Positions 1-8,671 of a stretch of 35,881 nucleotides of DNA are shown here, in pieces (positions within the stretch are counted from its first letter, which is position 1; each line of letters starts with the position of its first letter). Position numbers and translations under genes: made by a program. A model generated the notes under the pieces. The model had not been told where the DNA came from and made no database searches. It saw only the letters and a program-made list of their open reading frames with translations. This DNA is from Thiodiazotropha sp050305975 (GTDB lineage: Bacteria > Pseudomonadota > Gammaproteobacteria > Chromatiales > Chromatiaceae): NCBI GenBank assembly GCA_050305975.1, contig JBNLGI010000216.1:1-35881 (forward strand), read 5' to 3'.

Positions 1-1
1 G

Positions 2-946
2 GTGGAGCGGGGGCGTTCCTTCGATGTCAGCAGCGGCATGGTGATGCTGGGGCTCTGGTCGGTGCCGACCATGCTGGCGGGGGTGCTGCTGATCGGCTTC
101 TTCGCCAACGAGCAGTACTGGCACTGGTTTCCCACCGCCGGTCTCAGCGACCGGGTGGTGATGGATCAGGTCTTCATGCCCCACTGGTCGAACCTCTGGG
201 ACCTGGGTCTGCTGTTTCTGCTGGCAACCCTGGGCGCGGCCCTGTTTCTGAGCATGGCGGATATGGATCGCCGCTGGCGCATGGGGTTTATCGGTCTCTG
301 TTGGGCGCTGCTGGGCGGGGTCATGGTCTGGCAGCTGCCTGAGGCGGGACGCTCCCCTGCGCTCTGGCTGCTGGTGCCCGGGGGCTTTGCCCTGCTTGCC
401 GTCTGGCTCGCCAGCAGCGACTATCGATTGCTGCGCCAACTCGGCTTTCTCACCAGCGGGCTGCTGGTCGGCCTGCTGCTCGCGGTCCACTGGATGCAGG
501 GCGAATGGCTGCGGGGTTTTCTGTTCGATCGGATCTGGCATCTGGTGCTGCCGGTGGTCTGCCTCTCCTACGGTGGTTTCGCCGGCCTCGCCAAGCTGAC
601 CCGCACCGCGGTGCTGGAGAACCTGATCTCCGACTATGCCCGCACCGCCCGGGCCAAGGGGCTGGCCGAGTCGGCGGTGCTCTGGAAGCATGTCTTTCGC
701 AACAGCCTGCTGCCGCTGATTACCGTTGCGGCGAGCCTGCTGCCGAGCCTGCTGGCCGGCTCGGTGATCGTGGAGAGCATCTTCAGTATCGAGGGCATGG
801 GCAAGCTGGCGGTGGAGGCGGTGCAGACCCGCGACCGGGAACTGGTGCTCTCGATCACCCTCATAGGCGGTCTGCTGACCCTGCTGGGCTATCTGCTGGC
901 CGACTTTCTCTATGCCCTGGCCGATCCCCGGGTGAGTTATGACTGA
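2..946 (+). CDS. Peptide-type ABC transporter permease, DppB/YejB-like (5' end cut by window)
   Basis: Inner-membrane subunit of a binding-protein-dependent importer, probably for peptides. The C-terminal half has the DppB-type permease core, with the EAA-like loop at about residues 207-235 (DYARTARAKGLAES) and the usual LLAGSVIVESIFSIEGMG segment. The visible start is almost certainly not the real one: the first residues match the middle of DppB-type proteins, so roughly 150 N-terminal residues should lie upstream of the window. Between the HWFPTAGL segment (about residue 41) and the DRIWHLVLPVV segment (about 176) there is an insertion of about 130 residues with several hydrophobic helices, which ordinary DppB proteins lack. 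The next permease starts 8 bases before this stop, so the two are translationally coupled. The family is clear; the substrate is inferred from the neighbours. Confidence 0.85.
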   Translation: MERGRSFDVSSGMVMLGLWSVPTMLAGVLLIGFFANEQYWHWFPTAGLSDRVVMDQVFMPHWSNLWDLGLLFLLATLGAALFLSMADMDRRWRMGFIGLCWALLGGVMVWQLPEAGRSPALWLLVPGGFALLAVWLASSDYRLLRQLGFLTSGLLVGLLLAVHWMQGEWLRGFLFDRIWHLVLPVVCLSYGGFAGLAKLTRTAVLENLISDYARTARAKGLAESAVLWKHVFRNSLLPLITVAASLLPSLLAGSVIVESIFSIEGMGKLAVEAVQTRDRELVLSITLIGGLLTLLGYLLADFLYALADPRVSYD

Positions 947-2111
947 GCGGCCGCTGAAGCGACAGAGCTACTGGCGCCGCATACTGGGCCAGACCTTCGT
1001 GCGCTGGGGCGCGCGGCTGGGGCTGCTCTGGGTCGGCATCCTGGCGCTGGTCGGTGTCTTCGCCCCTTTTCTCGCCAGCAGCTTTCCCTTGTTGCTGAGC
1101 CAGGGCGGCGAGCTGTCGAGTCCGGTGCTCGACCATCTGCAGCCGGTGGATGTGCTGTTTCTGCTGGCCTTCCTTGCGCTGCTGGTGCTGATCCCGCTGC
1201 GCTTGAGCGTTCCCCGCAAGCTCCTGGCGCTGGCGGGCGTGCTGGCGCTAGGCGCGGTCGTCGCCTACGGCTGGGTCTCGCCGCCCAAGCTGGTGATCTA
1301 CGAGCAGTACCGCGTGGCCGAGGCCGAGGGGCGCTACGACTGGGTGGTCTACGCTCCAGTGCCCTATTCGCCCAAGGACTATCAGCGCGATCGGGGCGAG
1401 ACCGGTCTGGAGGCGCCGCTGTCGAACGGCGAGCGCACCCACTGGTTCGGTACCGAGCAGAATGGCGCCGACGTGCTCAGCCGCATGATCCACGCCTCGC
1501 GTATCGCCCTGGGTATAGGGTTCGTCGCCACCGGTATCGCCATGGTGCTGGGCATCATCATCGGCGGCCTGATGGGCTACTTTTCCGGTGTGGTCGACAT
1601 CCTCGGTATGCGCCTGGTGGAGATCTTCGAGGCGGTGCCGACCCTGTTCCTGCTGCTCACCTTCGTCGCCTTCTTCGGCCGCAGCCTCTACATCATGATG
1701 GTGATCATCGGCATCACCAGCTGGCCCGGCTACGCCCGCTATGTGCGCGCCGAGTTCCTGCGCCTGCGCAAGCAGGATTTCGTGCAGGCGGCGGAGGCGG
1801 CCGGTCTGCCGCTCTCCTCGATCCTGTTCCGCCACATGCTGCCCAACGGCATGGGGCCGGTGCTGGTGGCGGCCAGCTTCGGCGTGGCCGCCGCCATCCT
1901 GGCCGAAGCGACGCTGAGCTTTCTTGGCCTGGGTCTGGTCGACGACCCCTCCTGGGGCGAGATGCTGAATCAGGCGGTACAGTCCTCCAGCTTCAACTGG
2001 TGGATGGCGGCTTTCCCGGGCGGGGCGATCTTCTTCACCGTCTTCGCCTACAACCTGATCGGCGAGGCGTTGCGCGACGCCATCGATCCCTACCTGAGCA
2101 AGTCGGTCTGA
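939..2111 (+). CDS. Peptide-type ABC transporter permease, DppC/YejE-like, with extra membrane segments
   Basis: Second membrane subunit of the same importer, 390 residues, against about 300 for usual DppC proteins. An N-terminal helix (about 25-47) is followed by an unusual region with two further hydrophobic stretches (about 68-110). Then comes the typical HWFGTEQNGADVLSRM entry into the permease domain (about 168-183), the EAA-like loop near EFLRLRKQDFVQAAEAAGL, and the conserved AEATLSFLGLGL segment. It starts at an ATG overlapping the upstream permease by 8 bases, with GGTGAG just before it. Its TGA shares one base with the ATG of the following ATPase. It forms a heterodimeric pore with the upstream permease. 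The family assignment is strong. Confidence 0.9.
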   Translation: MTERPLKRQSYWRRILGQTFVRWGARLGLLWVGILALVGVFAPFLASSFPLLLSQGGELSSPVLDHLQPVDVLFLLAFLALLVLIPLRLSVPRKLLALAGVLALGAVVAYGWVSPPKLVIYEQYRVAEAEGRYDWVVYAPVPYSPKDYQRDRGETGLEAPLSNGERTHWFGTEQNGADVLSRMIHASRIALGIGFVATGIAMVLGIIIGGLMGYFSGVVDILGMRLVEIFEAVPTLFLLLTFVAFFGRSLYIMMVIIGITSWPGYARYVRAEFLRLRKQDFVQAAEAAGLPLSSILFRHMLPNGMGPVLVAASFGVAAAILAEATLSFLGLGLVDDPSWGEMLNQAVQSSSFNWWMAAFPGGAIFFTVFAYNLIGEALRDAIDPYLSKSV

Positions 2112-3739
2112 TGTTGCTGTCGGTGAACAGGCTCCACACCTGGTTCCGTCACCAGGGACGCACCATCAGAGCGGTGGACGATGTCAGTTTCACCATCGAC
2201 CGCGGCGAGACCTTCTGCCTGGTCGGCGAGTCGGGCAGCGGCAAGTCGATCACCGCCCTGTCGATCATGCGTCTGCTGCCGAGCTCCAATCTGGACCGCC
2301 ACGACGGCGAGATCCGCTTCCAGGCGGAAGGGGAGGCGCCGGTCGACCTGTCGACCCTCGGCGAGGCGGAGATGCGTCAGGTGCGAGGCGGTCGCATCGC
2401 CATGATCTTCCAGGAGCCTATGAGCTCGCTCAATCCGGTCTTCACCATCGGCGAGCAGATCCTTGAGGCGGTGCAGCTTCACTTTCCCGAGCTCGGCGAA
2501 GAGGCTGCCTGGGGACGGGTGATGCAGGCCCTGCGCGAGGTGCAGCTGCCCGATCCGGAGACCCGCGTCCACGCCTATCCCCACCAGCTCTCCGGCGGCC
2601 AGCGCCAGAGGGTGATGATCGCCATGGCGATGGCCTGCGAACCCGACCTGCTGATCGCCGACGAGCCAACCACAGCGCTCGATGTGACGGTGCAGCGGGA
2701 GATCCTGCGCCTGATGAAGGCGCTGCAGCAGCGCACCGGCATGGCGATCCTGTTCATCACCCACGACTTCGGCGTGGTCTCCGAGATCGCCGACCGGGTC
2801 GGCGTGATGCAGCGGGGCAAGCTGGTGGAGGTGGGGCTTACGGAACAACTCATCCGCCACCCCGAGCACAGCTACTCCAAAGCCCTGATCGCCGCCCTGC
2901 CTGAGAATCTGGCGCGCCATGAACAGCATCTGGAAGTGGTCGAGTCGGAGCCTCTGATACGCCTCAAGCAGTTCCAGATCCACTTCCCTGTGCGCAAGGG
3001 GCTGTTCCGCCGGGTGGTGGATCAGGTGCGGGCGGTGGACGGGGTCGACCTGGAGATCCCCCGCGGCCAGATCCTCGCCCTGGTGGGCGAATCGGGCAGC
3101 GGCAAGACCACCCTGGGACGCGGCATCCTGCGCCTGACCGAGCCGACCGGCGGCCAGGTCGATTTCGACGACACCGATATCACCCGCCTCGACCGCCGCC
3201 AGCTGCGCCGTTTCCGTCGTCACATGCAGATCATCTTTCAGGACCCGGTCTCGTCGCTCAACCCGCGCCTCAGCATCGCCGCTATCATTACCGAGCCGAT
3301 GAAAGTGCACGGCATCGGCGAGAATCAGGACGAGCGCATCGAGATCGCCCGCGATCTGCTGGCCCAGGTGCAGATGGAGGAGGACGCCCTGTGGCGCTAT
3401 CCCCACGAGTTCTCCGGCGGCCAGCGCCAGCGCATCGGCATCGCCCGGGCGCTGTCGCTCGATCCCGCCTTCATCGTCTGCGACGAGATCACCAGCGCGC
3501 TGGATGTCTCGGTGCAGGCGGAGATTTTGCGCATGCTGCTGCAACTGCGCGCCGAACGGGGCCTCACCCTGCTCTTCATCACCCACAACATCGGCGTGGT
3601 GGAGTATGTCAGCGACCGTACCGCAGTGATGTACCAGGGACGCATCGTGGAGCAGGGTCCCACTGCCGACATCATCAACCGGCCGCAGAACAGCTACACC
3701 CAGCAGCTGATCGCGGCGGTGCCGAGGGTGCGGCTCTGA
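2111..3739 (+). CDS. Peptide ABC transporter, double ATP-binding protein (YejF-like)
   Basis: Cytoplasmic ATPase of 542 residues made of two fused nucleotide-binding domains, as in YejF. The first has Walker A GESGSGKS (about 39-46), a FQEPMSSLNPVF Q-loop and signature LSGGQRQR. The second has GESGSGKT, FQDPVSSLNPRL and FSGGQRQR. Walker B regions read LLIADEP and FIVCDEI; the latter replaces the usual P of DEP with I, a common variant in this family. I chose the ATG at 2111 because it overlaps the preceding stop (TGATG); upstream in-frame codons lie inside the permease gene. There is no C-terminal cysteine-rich oligopeptide-transporter extension, unlike in the next gene. Both ATP sites look complete, so this protein alone could power the permease pair. 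Confidence 0.93.
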   Translation: MLLSVNRLHTWFRHQGRTIRAVDDVSFTIDRGETFCLVGESGSGKSITALSIMRLLPSSNLDRHDGEIRFQAEGEAPVDLSTLGEAEMRQVRGGRIAMIFQEPMSSLNPVFTIGEQILEAVQLHFPELGEEAAWGRVMQALREVQLPDPETRVHAYPHQLSGGQRQRVMIAMAMACEPDLLIADEPTTALDVTVQREILRLMKALQQRTGMAILFITHDFGVVSEIADRVGVMQRGKLVEVGLTEQLIRHPEHSYSKALIAALPENLARHEQHLEVVESEPLIRLKQFQIHFPVRKGLFRRVVDQVRAVDGVDLEIPRGQILALVGESGSGKTTLGRGILRLTEPTGGQVDFDDTDITRLDRRQLRRFRRHMQIIFQDPVSSLNPRLSIAAIITEPMKVHGIGENQDERIEIARDLLAQVQMEEDALWRYPHEFSGGQRQRIGIARALSLDPAFIVCDEITSALDVSVQAEILRMLLQLRAERGLTLLFITHNIGVVEYVSDRTAVMYQGRIVEQGPTADIINRPQNSYTQQLIAAVPRVRL

Positions 3740-5745
3740 ATCCACCGCTGCTGGAGATCGAGGACCTGCGGATTCGCCTGGGTGAGGGTGATGCAGCCCC
3801 CCTGATCCTCGCTGGCATCGATCTCGCCATCCAAACGGGCGAGACCTTCGCCCTGGTCGGCGAGTCGGGTTGCGGCAAATCGATGACCGCCCTGGCCCTG
3901 ATGGGGCTGCTGCCGACAGGGATTCAGGTTGCCGGCGGCGCGATCCGTCTACAACAGCGGGAGCTGCTGCGACTTCCCGAGGGCGAACGGCGGCGATTGC
4001 GCGGCGGTCGTCTGGCGATGGTGTTTCAGGAGCCGATGAGTTCCCTCAATCCGGTGCTGCAGATAGGGGAGCAGATCGCCGAGTCGGTGCGTCTGCACGA
4101 CAACCTGCGCGGTGCGGCGGTGGATGAACGGGTGGTCGAGCTGCTGGCGGCGGTGGGTATTCCCGAACCGCTCCGGAGTGTGAGCGCCTATCCCCACCAG
4201 CTCTCCGGCGGTATGCGACAGCGGGTGATGATCGCCATGGCGCTGGCCGGGCGTCCCCAGCTGCTCATCGCCGACGAGCCGACCACCGCGCTGGATGTGA
4301 CCATCCAGGCCCAGGTACTGGGACTGCTCAAGCGTCTGCAGCGCGAAAGCGGTATGGCGATCCTGCTGATCACTCACGACCTGGGGGTGGTGGCCGAGAC
4401 CGCGGACCGGCTGGCGGTGATGTACGCCGGACAGGTCGTCGAGACAGCGGAGGTTTCCGGTTTCTTCCATGCCCCCGGGCATCCCTACAGTCGAAAACTG
4501 TTCGACGCCCTGCCTGAGAGACACCCGTGCGGAACCCGGTTGAGTGTGATCGAAGGGTCGGTGCCGCCGCTGGACCGGCTGCCGACGGGGTGCCGTTTCG
4601 CGCCACGCTGCGATGTGGACGAGCCGGATTGTCATCAGAGTATTCCGCCGTGGCAGGGTGGGCGACAGGGCGGTATACGCTGCTTCCATCCGGGCAAAGC
4701 CCCTGCCGATAGAATCGAATCGGCACAGAGGGTCGCTGCTCATGCGCTGCCTCCTGCGAGCGATGAGACATCACGCCTGGTCGTGCGAGGACTCAAGGTC
4801 CATTTCCCCATTCGCCGGGGAGTGCTGCGGCGGGTGGCAGGCGCGGTCCGCGCCGTCGACGGCATCGATCTCGATCTGGAACCGGGCCGGACCCTGGCGC
4901 TGGTCGGGGAGTCGGGCTGTGGCAAGAGCACCACCGGCAAGGCGATCTTGCAGCTGATCCGACCTAGCGAAGGGAGTGTGCGCTATGCCGGTGACGAGTT
5001 GACCCGCCTGAGCGATGAGGCCCTGCGCCGACGTCGTGCCGAGTTGCAGATCGTTTTGCAGGATCCGCTCTCTGCCATGAATCCGAGGATGCGGGTGGGG
5101 GAGATCGTGTCCGAGGGGATGCGGGCTCAGGGTGTCGACAAGAAGGTGCGTACTCGGCGCGTCGGCGAGCTGTTGCAACAGGTGGGACTGCCCGCCGAGT
5201 CTGCGCAGCGTTATCCCCACGAGTTCTCCGGCGGTCAGCGCCAGCGCATCTGCATCGCCCGGGCCCTGGCGGTGGGGCCGCGGTTGATCGTCTGTGATGA
5301 GCCCACCAGCGCGCTGGACGTCTCGGTGCAGGCGCAGATTCTCAACCTGTTGCAGTCGCTGCAGTCAGAGCTGGGACTCGCCTACCTCTTCATCAGCCAC
5401 GACCTCTCGGTGGTGACGCACATGGCCCACGAGGTGGCGGTGATGTACCTGGGGCGTATCGTCGAGCGGGGCCGGGTGGACGAGGTGCTGTCGCATCCCG
5501 CCCACCCCTACACCCAGGCGCTGCTGGAGGCGGTGCCGGTAGCTGATCCCCGGCATCGGCGGGAGGTCCTCCGCTTGGCGGGGGAGACGCCCTCTCCGGC
5601 CGATCCGCCCCGAGGATGCCACTTCCATCCCCGCTGTCCACAGGCCGACACCGGCTGCAGGGAAGCCTATCCCGAGAGCGTTTCGCTCAGTGACAGCCAT
5701 CGGGTGCGTTGCTGGCAAGCGGTTGGGCGAGGCGCTGAGGTTTGA
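3736..5745 (+). CDS. Peptide ABC transporter, second double ATP-binding protein (DppD-DppF type fusion)
   Basis: A 669-residue fusion of two ATPase domains. The first has GESGCGKS, FQEPMSSLNPVL, LSGGMRQR and LLIADEP. The second has GESGCGKS, LQDPLSAMNPRM, FSGGQRQR and LIVCDEP. Each half ends in the cysteine-containing oligopeptide-ABC C-terminal domain (GCRFAPRCDVDEPDC and GCHFHPRCPQADTGC), as in DppD and DppF. No ATG, GTG or TTG lies in frame near the homology start. The best start is a CTG at 3736 whose last two bases are the first two of the upstream TGA (CTGA, like the usual ATGA coupling), with GAGGG seven bases before it. Having two complete double ATPases behind one permease pair is unusual. 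Function is sure; the start is moderately sure. Confidence 0.88.
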   Translation: MNPPLLEIEDLRIRLGEGDAAPLILAGIDLAIQTGETFALVGESGCGKSMTALALMGLLPTGIQVAGGAIRLQQRELLRLPEGERRRLRGGRLAMVFQEPMSSLNPVLQIGEQIAESVRLHDNLRGAAVDERVVELLAAVGIPEPLRSVSAYPHQLSGGMRQRVMIAMALAGRPQLLIADEPTTALDVTIQAQVLGLLKRLQRESGMAILLITHDLGVVAETADRLAVMYAGQVVETAEVSGFFHAPGHPYSRKLFDALPERHPCGTRLSVIEGSVPPLDRLPTGCRFAPRCDVDEPDCHQSIPPWQGGRQGGIRCFHPGKAPADRIESAQRVAAHALPPASDETSRLVVRGLKVHFPIRRGVLRRVAGAVRAVDGIDLDLEPGRTLALVGESGCGKSTTGKAILQLIRPSEGSVRYAGDELTRLSDEALRRRRAELQIVLQDPLSAMNPRMRVGEIVSEGMRAQGVDKKVRTRRVGELLQQVGLPAESAQRYPHEFSGGQRQRICIARALAVGPRLIVCDEPTSALDVSVQAQILNLLQSLQSELGLAYLFISHDLSVVTHMAHEVAVMYLGRIVERGRVDEVLSHPAHPYTQALLEAVPVADPRHRREVLRLAGETPSPADPPRGCHFHPRCPQADTGCREAYPESVSLSDSHRVRCWQAVGRGAEV

Positions 5746-5875
5746 TTGATAGGTGTTCGGTGCGGCTTGCCGTACCGTGACCGGCCGGGATGCTGGGTGA
5801 GACGGGTTCCCACCGAGACTCCGGATCCCAGGTAGAGGGGCTCTGCTCTGCCCCACATCGACACCGCCGGAAGCG
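5746..5875. other. Convergent spacer between ABC ATPase and lutC
   Basis: A 130-base gap between two convergent genes. It holds one copy of the dispersed TGCGGCTTGCC repeat and a small GGGGC / GCCCC hairpin (5837-5854) with no clear T-run on either strand. It may help end transcription from both sides, but I cannot show that. Confidence 0.5.
5759..5792 (+). repeat. Dispersed palindromic repeat, copy A
   Basis: The core GGTGCGGCTTGCCGTACCG can fold as a short stem with a CTTG loop. The following TGACCGGCCGGGATG is also shared, with three differences, by copy B near 13087-13101. It lies in a convergent gene spacer, like copies B and D. It resembles REP-type elements in size, folding and location. 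Confidence 0.7.
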
Positions 5876-6517
5876 CTATTCCAAGATCAGGGTGATCAAC
5901 GCCTTGGGGCCGTGGATGCCGTAGGCCAGGGTCTGTTCGATATCGGCAGTCTTGGAGGGGCCGGAGATGAGCAGGGCGTTGGTAGGCATGCCGTCGGCCC
6001 AGTGCTGGGCCTCGATCAGCTGGGCGAAGTTCTCGAACAGGTGATCCGCCTCGAGCAGGGCGATGTGCAGGGGGGGCACCAGGGAGAGCAGGCGGGGCTC
6101 CCGGGCATCCGGCCAGAGCACCAGGCTGCCGCTCTCGGCCAGACCGGCCAGACTGCCGGTGATGGCGAAGTCGATCTCGTGGAAGAGACGCTCCTTCCAG
6201 GTCTCGATGGCGCTGTCGTAACGGCTCAGCGCGATTGCCGGGTCGGCGGATTCGGCGAACCGCTGTCCGATAGCACTCTCCCCGATCAGCGCCTGGCGTA
6301 AGCCGCGCGCCGGCATCTCCCGGTTGATCCAGTCGATCCACTGGTCCCGAGCCACCCGGTGCACCTCCCCCCGCACCGCCTGCATGCGCAGAGTGAACTC
6401 GTCGATGCGGCGCTCCCTGTCCCAGCCGAGGGGCTTGCGGTAGGCCGGCGGGGCGGACAGCACGGGCGGACGGTTGTCGCGCAGGCGCTGGAGGATGTTC
6501 TTCCTCGCCTCACTCAT
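5876..6517 (-). CDS. lutC: Lactate utilisation protein LutC (LUD domain)
   Basis: Third subunit of the LutABC complex that oxidises L-lactate to pyruvate in the cytoplasm. It has 213 residues. The LUD-domain signature SGPSKTADIEQTLAYGIHGP is at the C-terminus, as in LutC/YkgG proteins. I chose the ATG at 6517 (MSEARKNIL); longer in-frame versions run into lutB coding sequence without a better start. It overlaps the end of lutB by 8 bases, so translation is coupled. It is the last gene of the leftward operon regulator-lutA-lutB-lutC. It faces the ABC ATPase gene tail to tail. Confidence 0.92.
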   Translation of the reverse strand: MSEARKNILQRLRDNRPPVLSAPPAYRKPLGWDRERRIDEFTLRMQAVRGEVHRVARDQWIDWINREMPARGLRQALIGESAIGQRFAESADPAIALSRYDSAIETWKERLFHEIDFAITGSLAGLAESGSLVLWPDAREPRLLSLVPPLHIALLEADHLFENFAQLIEAQHWADGMPTNALLISGPSKTADIEQTLAYGIHGPKALITLILE

Positions 6518-7931
6518 GGGAGAAGCCCTCCTTGCGCGCCAGCTCCCGCAGGCTTCGTCTCGCGGGCACCGGGGCGCTCCGGTAGCGTGTCCAGCCATCC
6601 AGACGTTTCGGAGTCAGACAGCGCAGACGGGTAGCGACGAAGCAGAAGAGTCGATAGAGGCGGGGATGGCTGTAGAGCAACCGCCAGAGTTTCCACAGGC
6701 CGGCCTCGCCGGGCGTGCGCAGGCTGCCTCGGCCGACCAGCGGTGAGGCCGTACGCCGTGCATTGACCGCCTCGGCGCGCAGCCGGTTGATCAGTTTGGG
6801 CAGGGGGATCTCCACCGGGCAGACCTGACCGCAGGCGCCGCAGAGGGTGCAGGCCGAGGTCAGACTGCCGACCTGGTCGATGCCCAGGCGCTGGGGTTCG
6901 AGGGCGATGCCGATGGGGCCGGGGTAGACGGTGCCGTAGGCGTGGCCGCCCAGTTGCACATAGACCGGACAGTAATTGATGCAGGTACCGCAGCGGATGC
7001 AGCGCAGGGTGTCGAGCAGCTCCTCGTCGACGCGGATGCGCGAACGTCCGTTGTCCAATAGCACCAGGTGCACCGCCTGAGGGCCGTCGAGCTCGTCCGT
7101 CTGGCGCGGGCGGCTGATCATATTGAAGTAGGTCGTGATCGGCTGGCCGGTAGCCGATTTGGTGAGGATCTCCAGCAGCGGCGGCACGTCGGAGAGCTTC
7201 TCGACCACCTTTTCGATTCCGGTGATGGCGATATGCAGTCGTGGCGCGGTGGTGCTGAGGCGGCCGTTGCCCTCGTTCTCCACCAGGCAGAGGGTGCCGC
7301 TCTCGGCAACCATGAAGTTGACACCGGAGATGCCGGCGTCGGCTTGGGCGAACTTCTCGCGCAGAATCTGGCGCGCGCTCTGGGTCAGCCGATCGATATC
7401 CTCGGTGTAGGGGATCTCCGGATAGTGTTGGTGCAGCAGCTCGGCGACCTCGCGCCGGTTCTTGTGAATTGCCGGGGCCACGATATGGGAGGGCGGCTCC
7501 CCGGCCAGCTGGATGATGAATTCGCCCAGATCGCTCTCCACCACCTCGATACCGCGCTGCTCCAGATAGCGATTGAGTCCGGTCTCCTCCGAGACCATCG
7601 ATTTGCCCTTGACCACGAGGCGGGCCTGGGCTGCCTCGAGCAGACTGTGAATGATGGCGTTGGCCTGCTCCGGGGTTTCCGCCCAGTGCACCCGGATACC
7701 GTTGGCGGTCAGTGTGGTTTCCAGCTGCTCCAGTAGCTCCGGCTGCCGGATCAGGGCATTGGCGCGCACCCGTCGCGCCTGCTCGCGCAGGGTCTGCAGC
7801 TGATCGTCGTCGGGGAACTGCTCCTCGCGCCGGCTCTGGATGCCACTCAGGGCGGCGCGGAAGTTGCTCCGCAGCTGGTCGTTGTGCAAGGCCTCGTCGA
7901 TGCGCCGGTAAAAGGCGTCGGTCTGGTTCAC
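6510..7931 (-). CDS. lutB: Lactate utilisation iron-sulfur protein LutB
   Basis: The iron-sulfur subunit of LutABC, 473 residues, close to the usual length. An N-terminal LUD-type region is followed by two 4Fe-4S binding motifs, CIRCGTCINYCPVY and CTLCGACGQVCPVEIP, and a short C-terminal tail. The family start is VNQTDAFYRR. The GTG at 7931 overlaps the lutA stop (GTGA), which fits tight coupling. Upstream in-frame residues are lutA read out of frame. All eight cluster cysteines are present, so it should pass electrons from lactate oxidation. It is in the middle of a three-gene block with overlapping ends. Confidence 0.95.
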   Translation of the reverse strand: MNQTDAFYRRIDEALHNDQLRSNFRAALSGIQSRREEQFPDDDQLQTLREQARRVRANALIRQPELLEQLETTLTANGIRVHWAETPEQANAIIHSLLEAAQARLVVKGKSMVSEETGLNRYLEQRGIEVVESDLGEFIIQLAGEPPSHIVAPAIHKNRREVAELLHQHYPEIPYTEDIDRLTQSARQILREKFAQADAGISGVNFMVAESGTLCLVENEGNGRLSTTAPRLHIAITGIEKVVEKLSDVPPLLEILTKSATGQPITTYFNMISRPRQTDELDGPQAVHLVLLDNGRSRIRVDEELLDTLRCIRCGTCINYCPVYVQLGGHAYGTVYPGPIGIALEPQRLGIDQVGSLTSACTLCGACGQVCPVEIPLPKLINRLRAEAVNARRTASPLVGRGSLRTPGEAGLWKLWRLLYSHPRLYRLFCFVATRLRCLTPKRLDGWTRYRSAPVPARRSLRELARKEGFSHE

Positions 7932-8662
7932 GAGGTACGCTCCATCAGGAACTCGGCAATGTGCTGGGTCTTCAGACGGCTTGCCTTTTTCTCCAGGGCG
8001 CCGCCGATGTTCATCAGGCAGCCGCAATCCTGGCTCACCACCCGCTGCGCGCCGCTCGCCTGCAGGGTGTCGCATTTGTCGCCGACCATGGCGCCGGAGA
8101 CATCGGCCTGCTTGACGGCGAAGGTGCCGCCGAAGCCACAGCACTCCGCTTTACGCGCCTGGGTCACCCGTTCCACGTGCTCGAGCTGGGCGACCAGCGA
8201 CTCGATACGGTCGGCCACCCCCAGCTCCCGGCGCGCCGAGCAGGAGGTGTGTATCGCCACCTTCAGCGGTTCGCCCAGATCGGTCAGGCGTATGCGCAGG
8301 TGATCGACCAGGAACTCAGTCAGCTCGAAGGTACGCCCGGCCAGAGCCAGTACCCGGGACTCCTCTGGCTGGCCGGCGAAGAGTTCTGGCCAGTGCTCCC
8401 GGATCATGCCGCAGCAGGAGCCGGAGGGGACCACCAGGGGAATCTCGCGGGGAAAACAGGTGAGCAGACTGCGGGCCACCGCCAGTGCCTCTTCCCGATA
8501 ACCGGAGTTGAAGGCCGGCTGGCCGCAGCAGGTCTGACCGTCGGGGAAGATCACCTCGACCCCCTCGCGCCGGATCAGTTGCATTCCGGCCAACCCCGCC
8601 TTGGGGTAGAGCAAGTCCACCAGACAGGTGCCGAAGTAGTAGATGGCGGATGGCTTGGACAT
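7928..8662 (-). CDS. lutA: Lactate utilisation protein LutA (cysteine-rich CCG protein)
   Basis: Cysteine-rich subunit of LutABC, 244 residues, with two CCG-type domains related to heterodisulfide reductase and the GlpC/GlcF subunits. Visible motifs are TCCGQPAFNSG, SGSCCGMIREH, ECCGFGGTFAVKQ and SQDCGC, in that order. The start MSKPSAIYYFGTC is typical of the family. It is the first catalytic gene after the regulator, separated by only 9 bases, and it overlaps lutB by 4 bases. It is likely transcribed from the promoter upstream of the regulator gene. Confidence 0.95.
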   Translation of the reverse strand: MSKPSAIYYFGTCLVDLLYPKAGLAGMQLIRREGVEVIFPDGQTCCGQPAFNSGYREEALAVARSLLTCFPREIPLVVPSGSCCGMIREHWPELFAGQPEESRVLALAGRTFELTEFLVDHLRIRLTDLGEPLKVAIHTSCSARRELGVADRIESLVAQLEHVERVTQARKAECCGFGGTFAVKQADVSGAMVGDKCDTLQASGAQRVVSQDCGCLMNIGGALEKKASRLKTQHIAEFLMERTS

Positions 8663-8671
8663 GGGGGCTGC

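Noticed and set aside
2090..3745. A 551-codon open frame on the minus strand opposite the first double ATPase
   Set aside because: Same mirror effect; the plus-strand frame has intact Walker and signature motifs.
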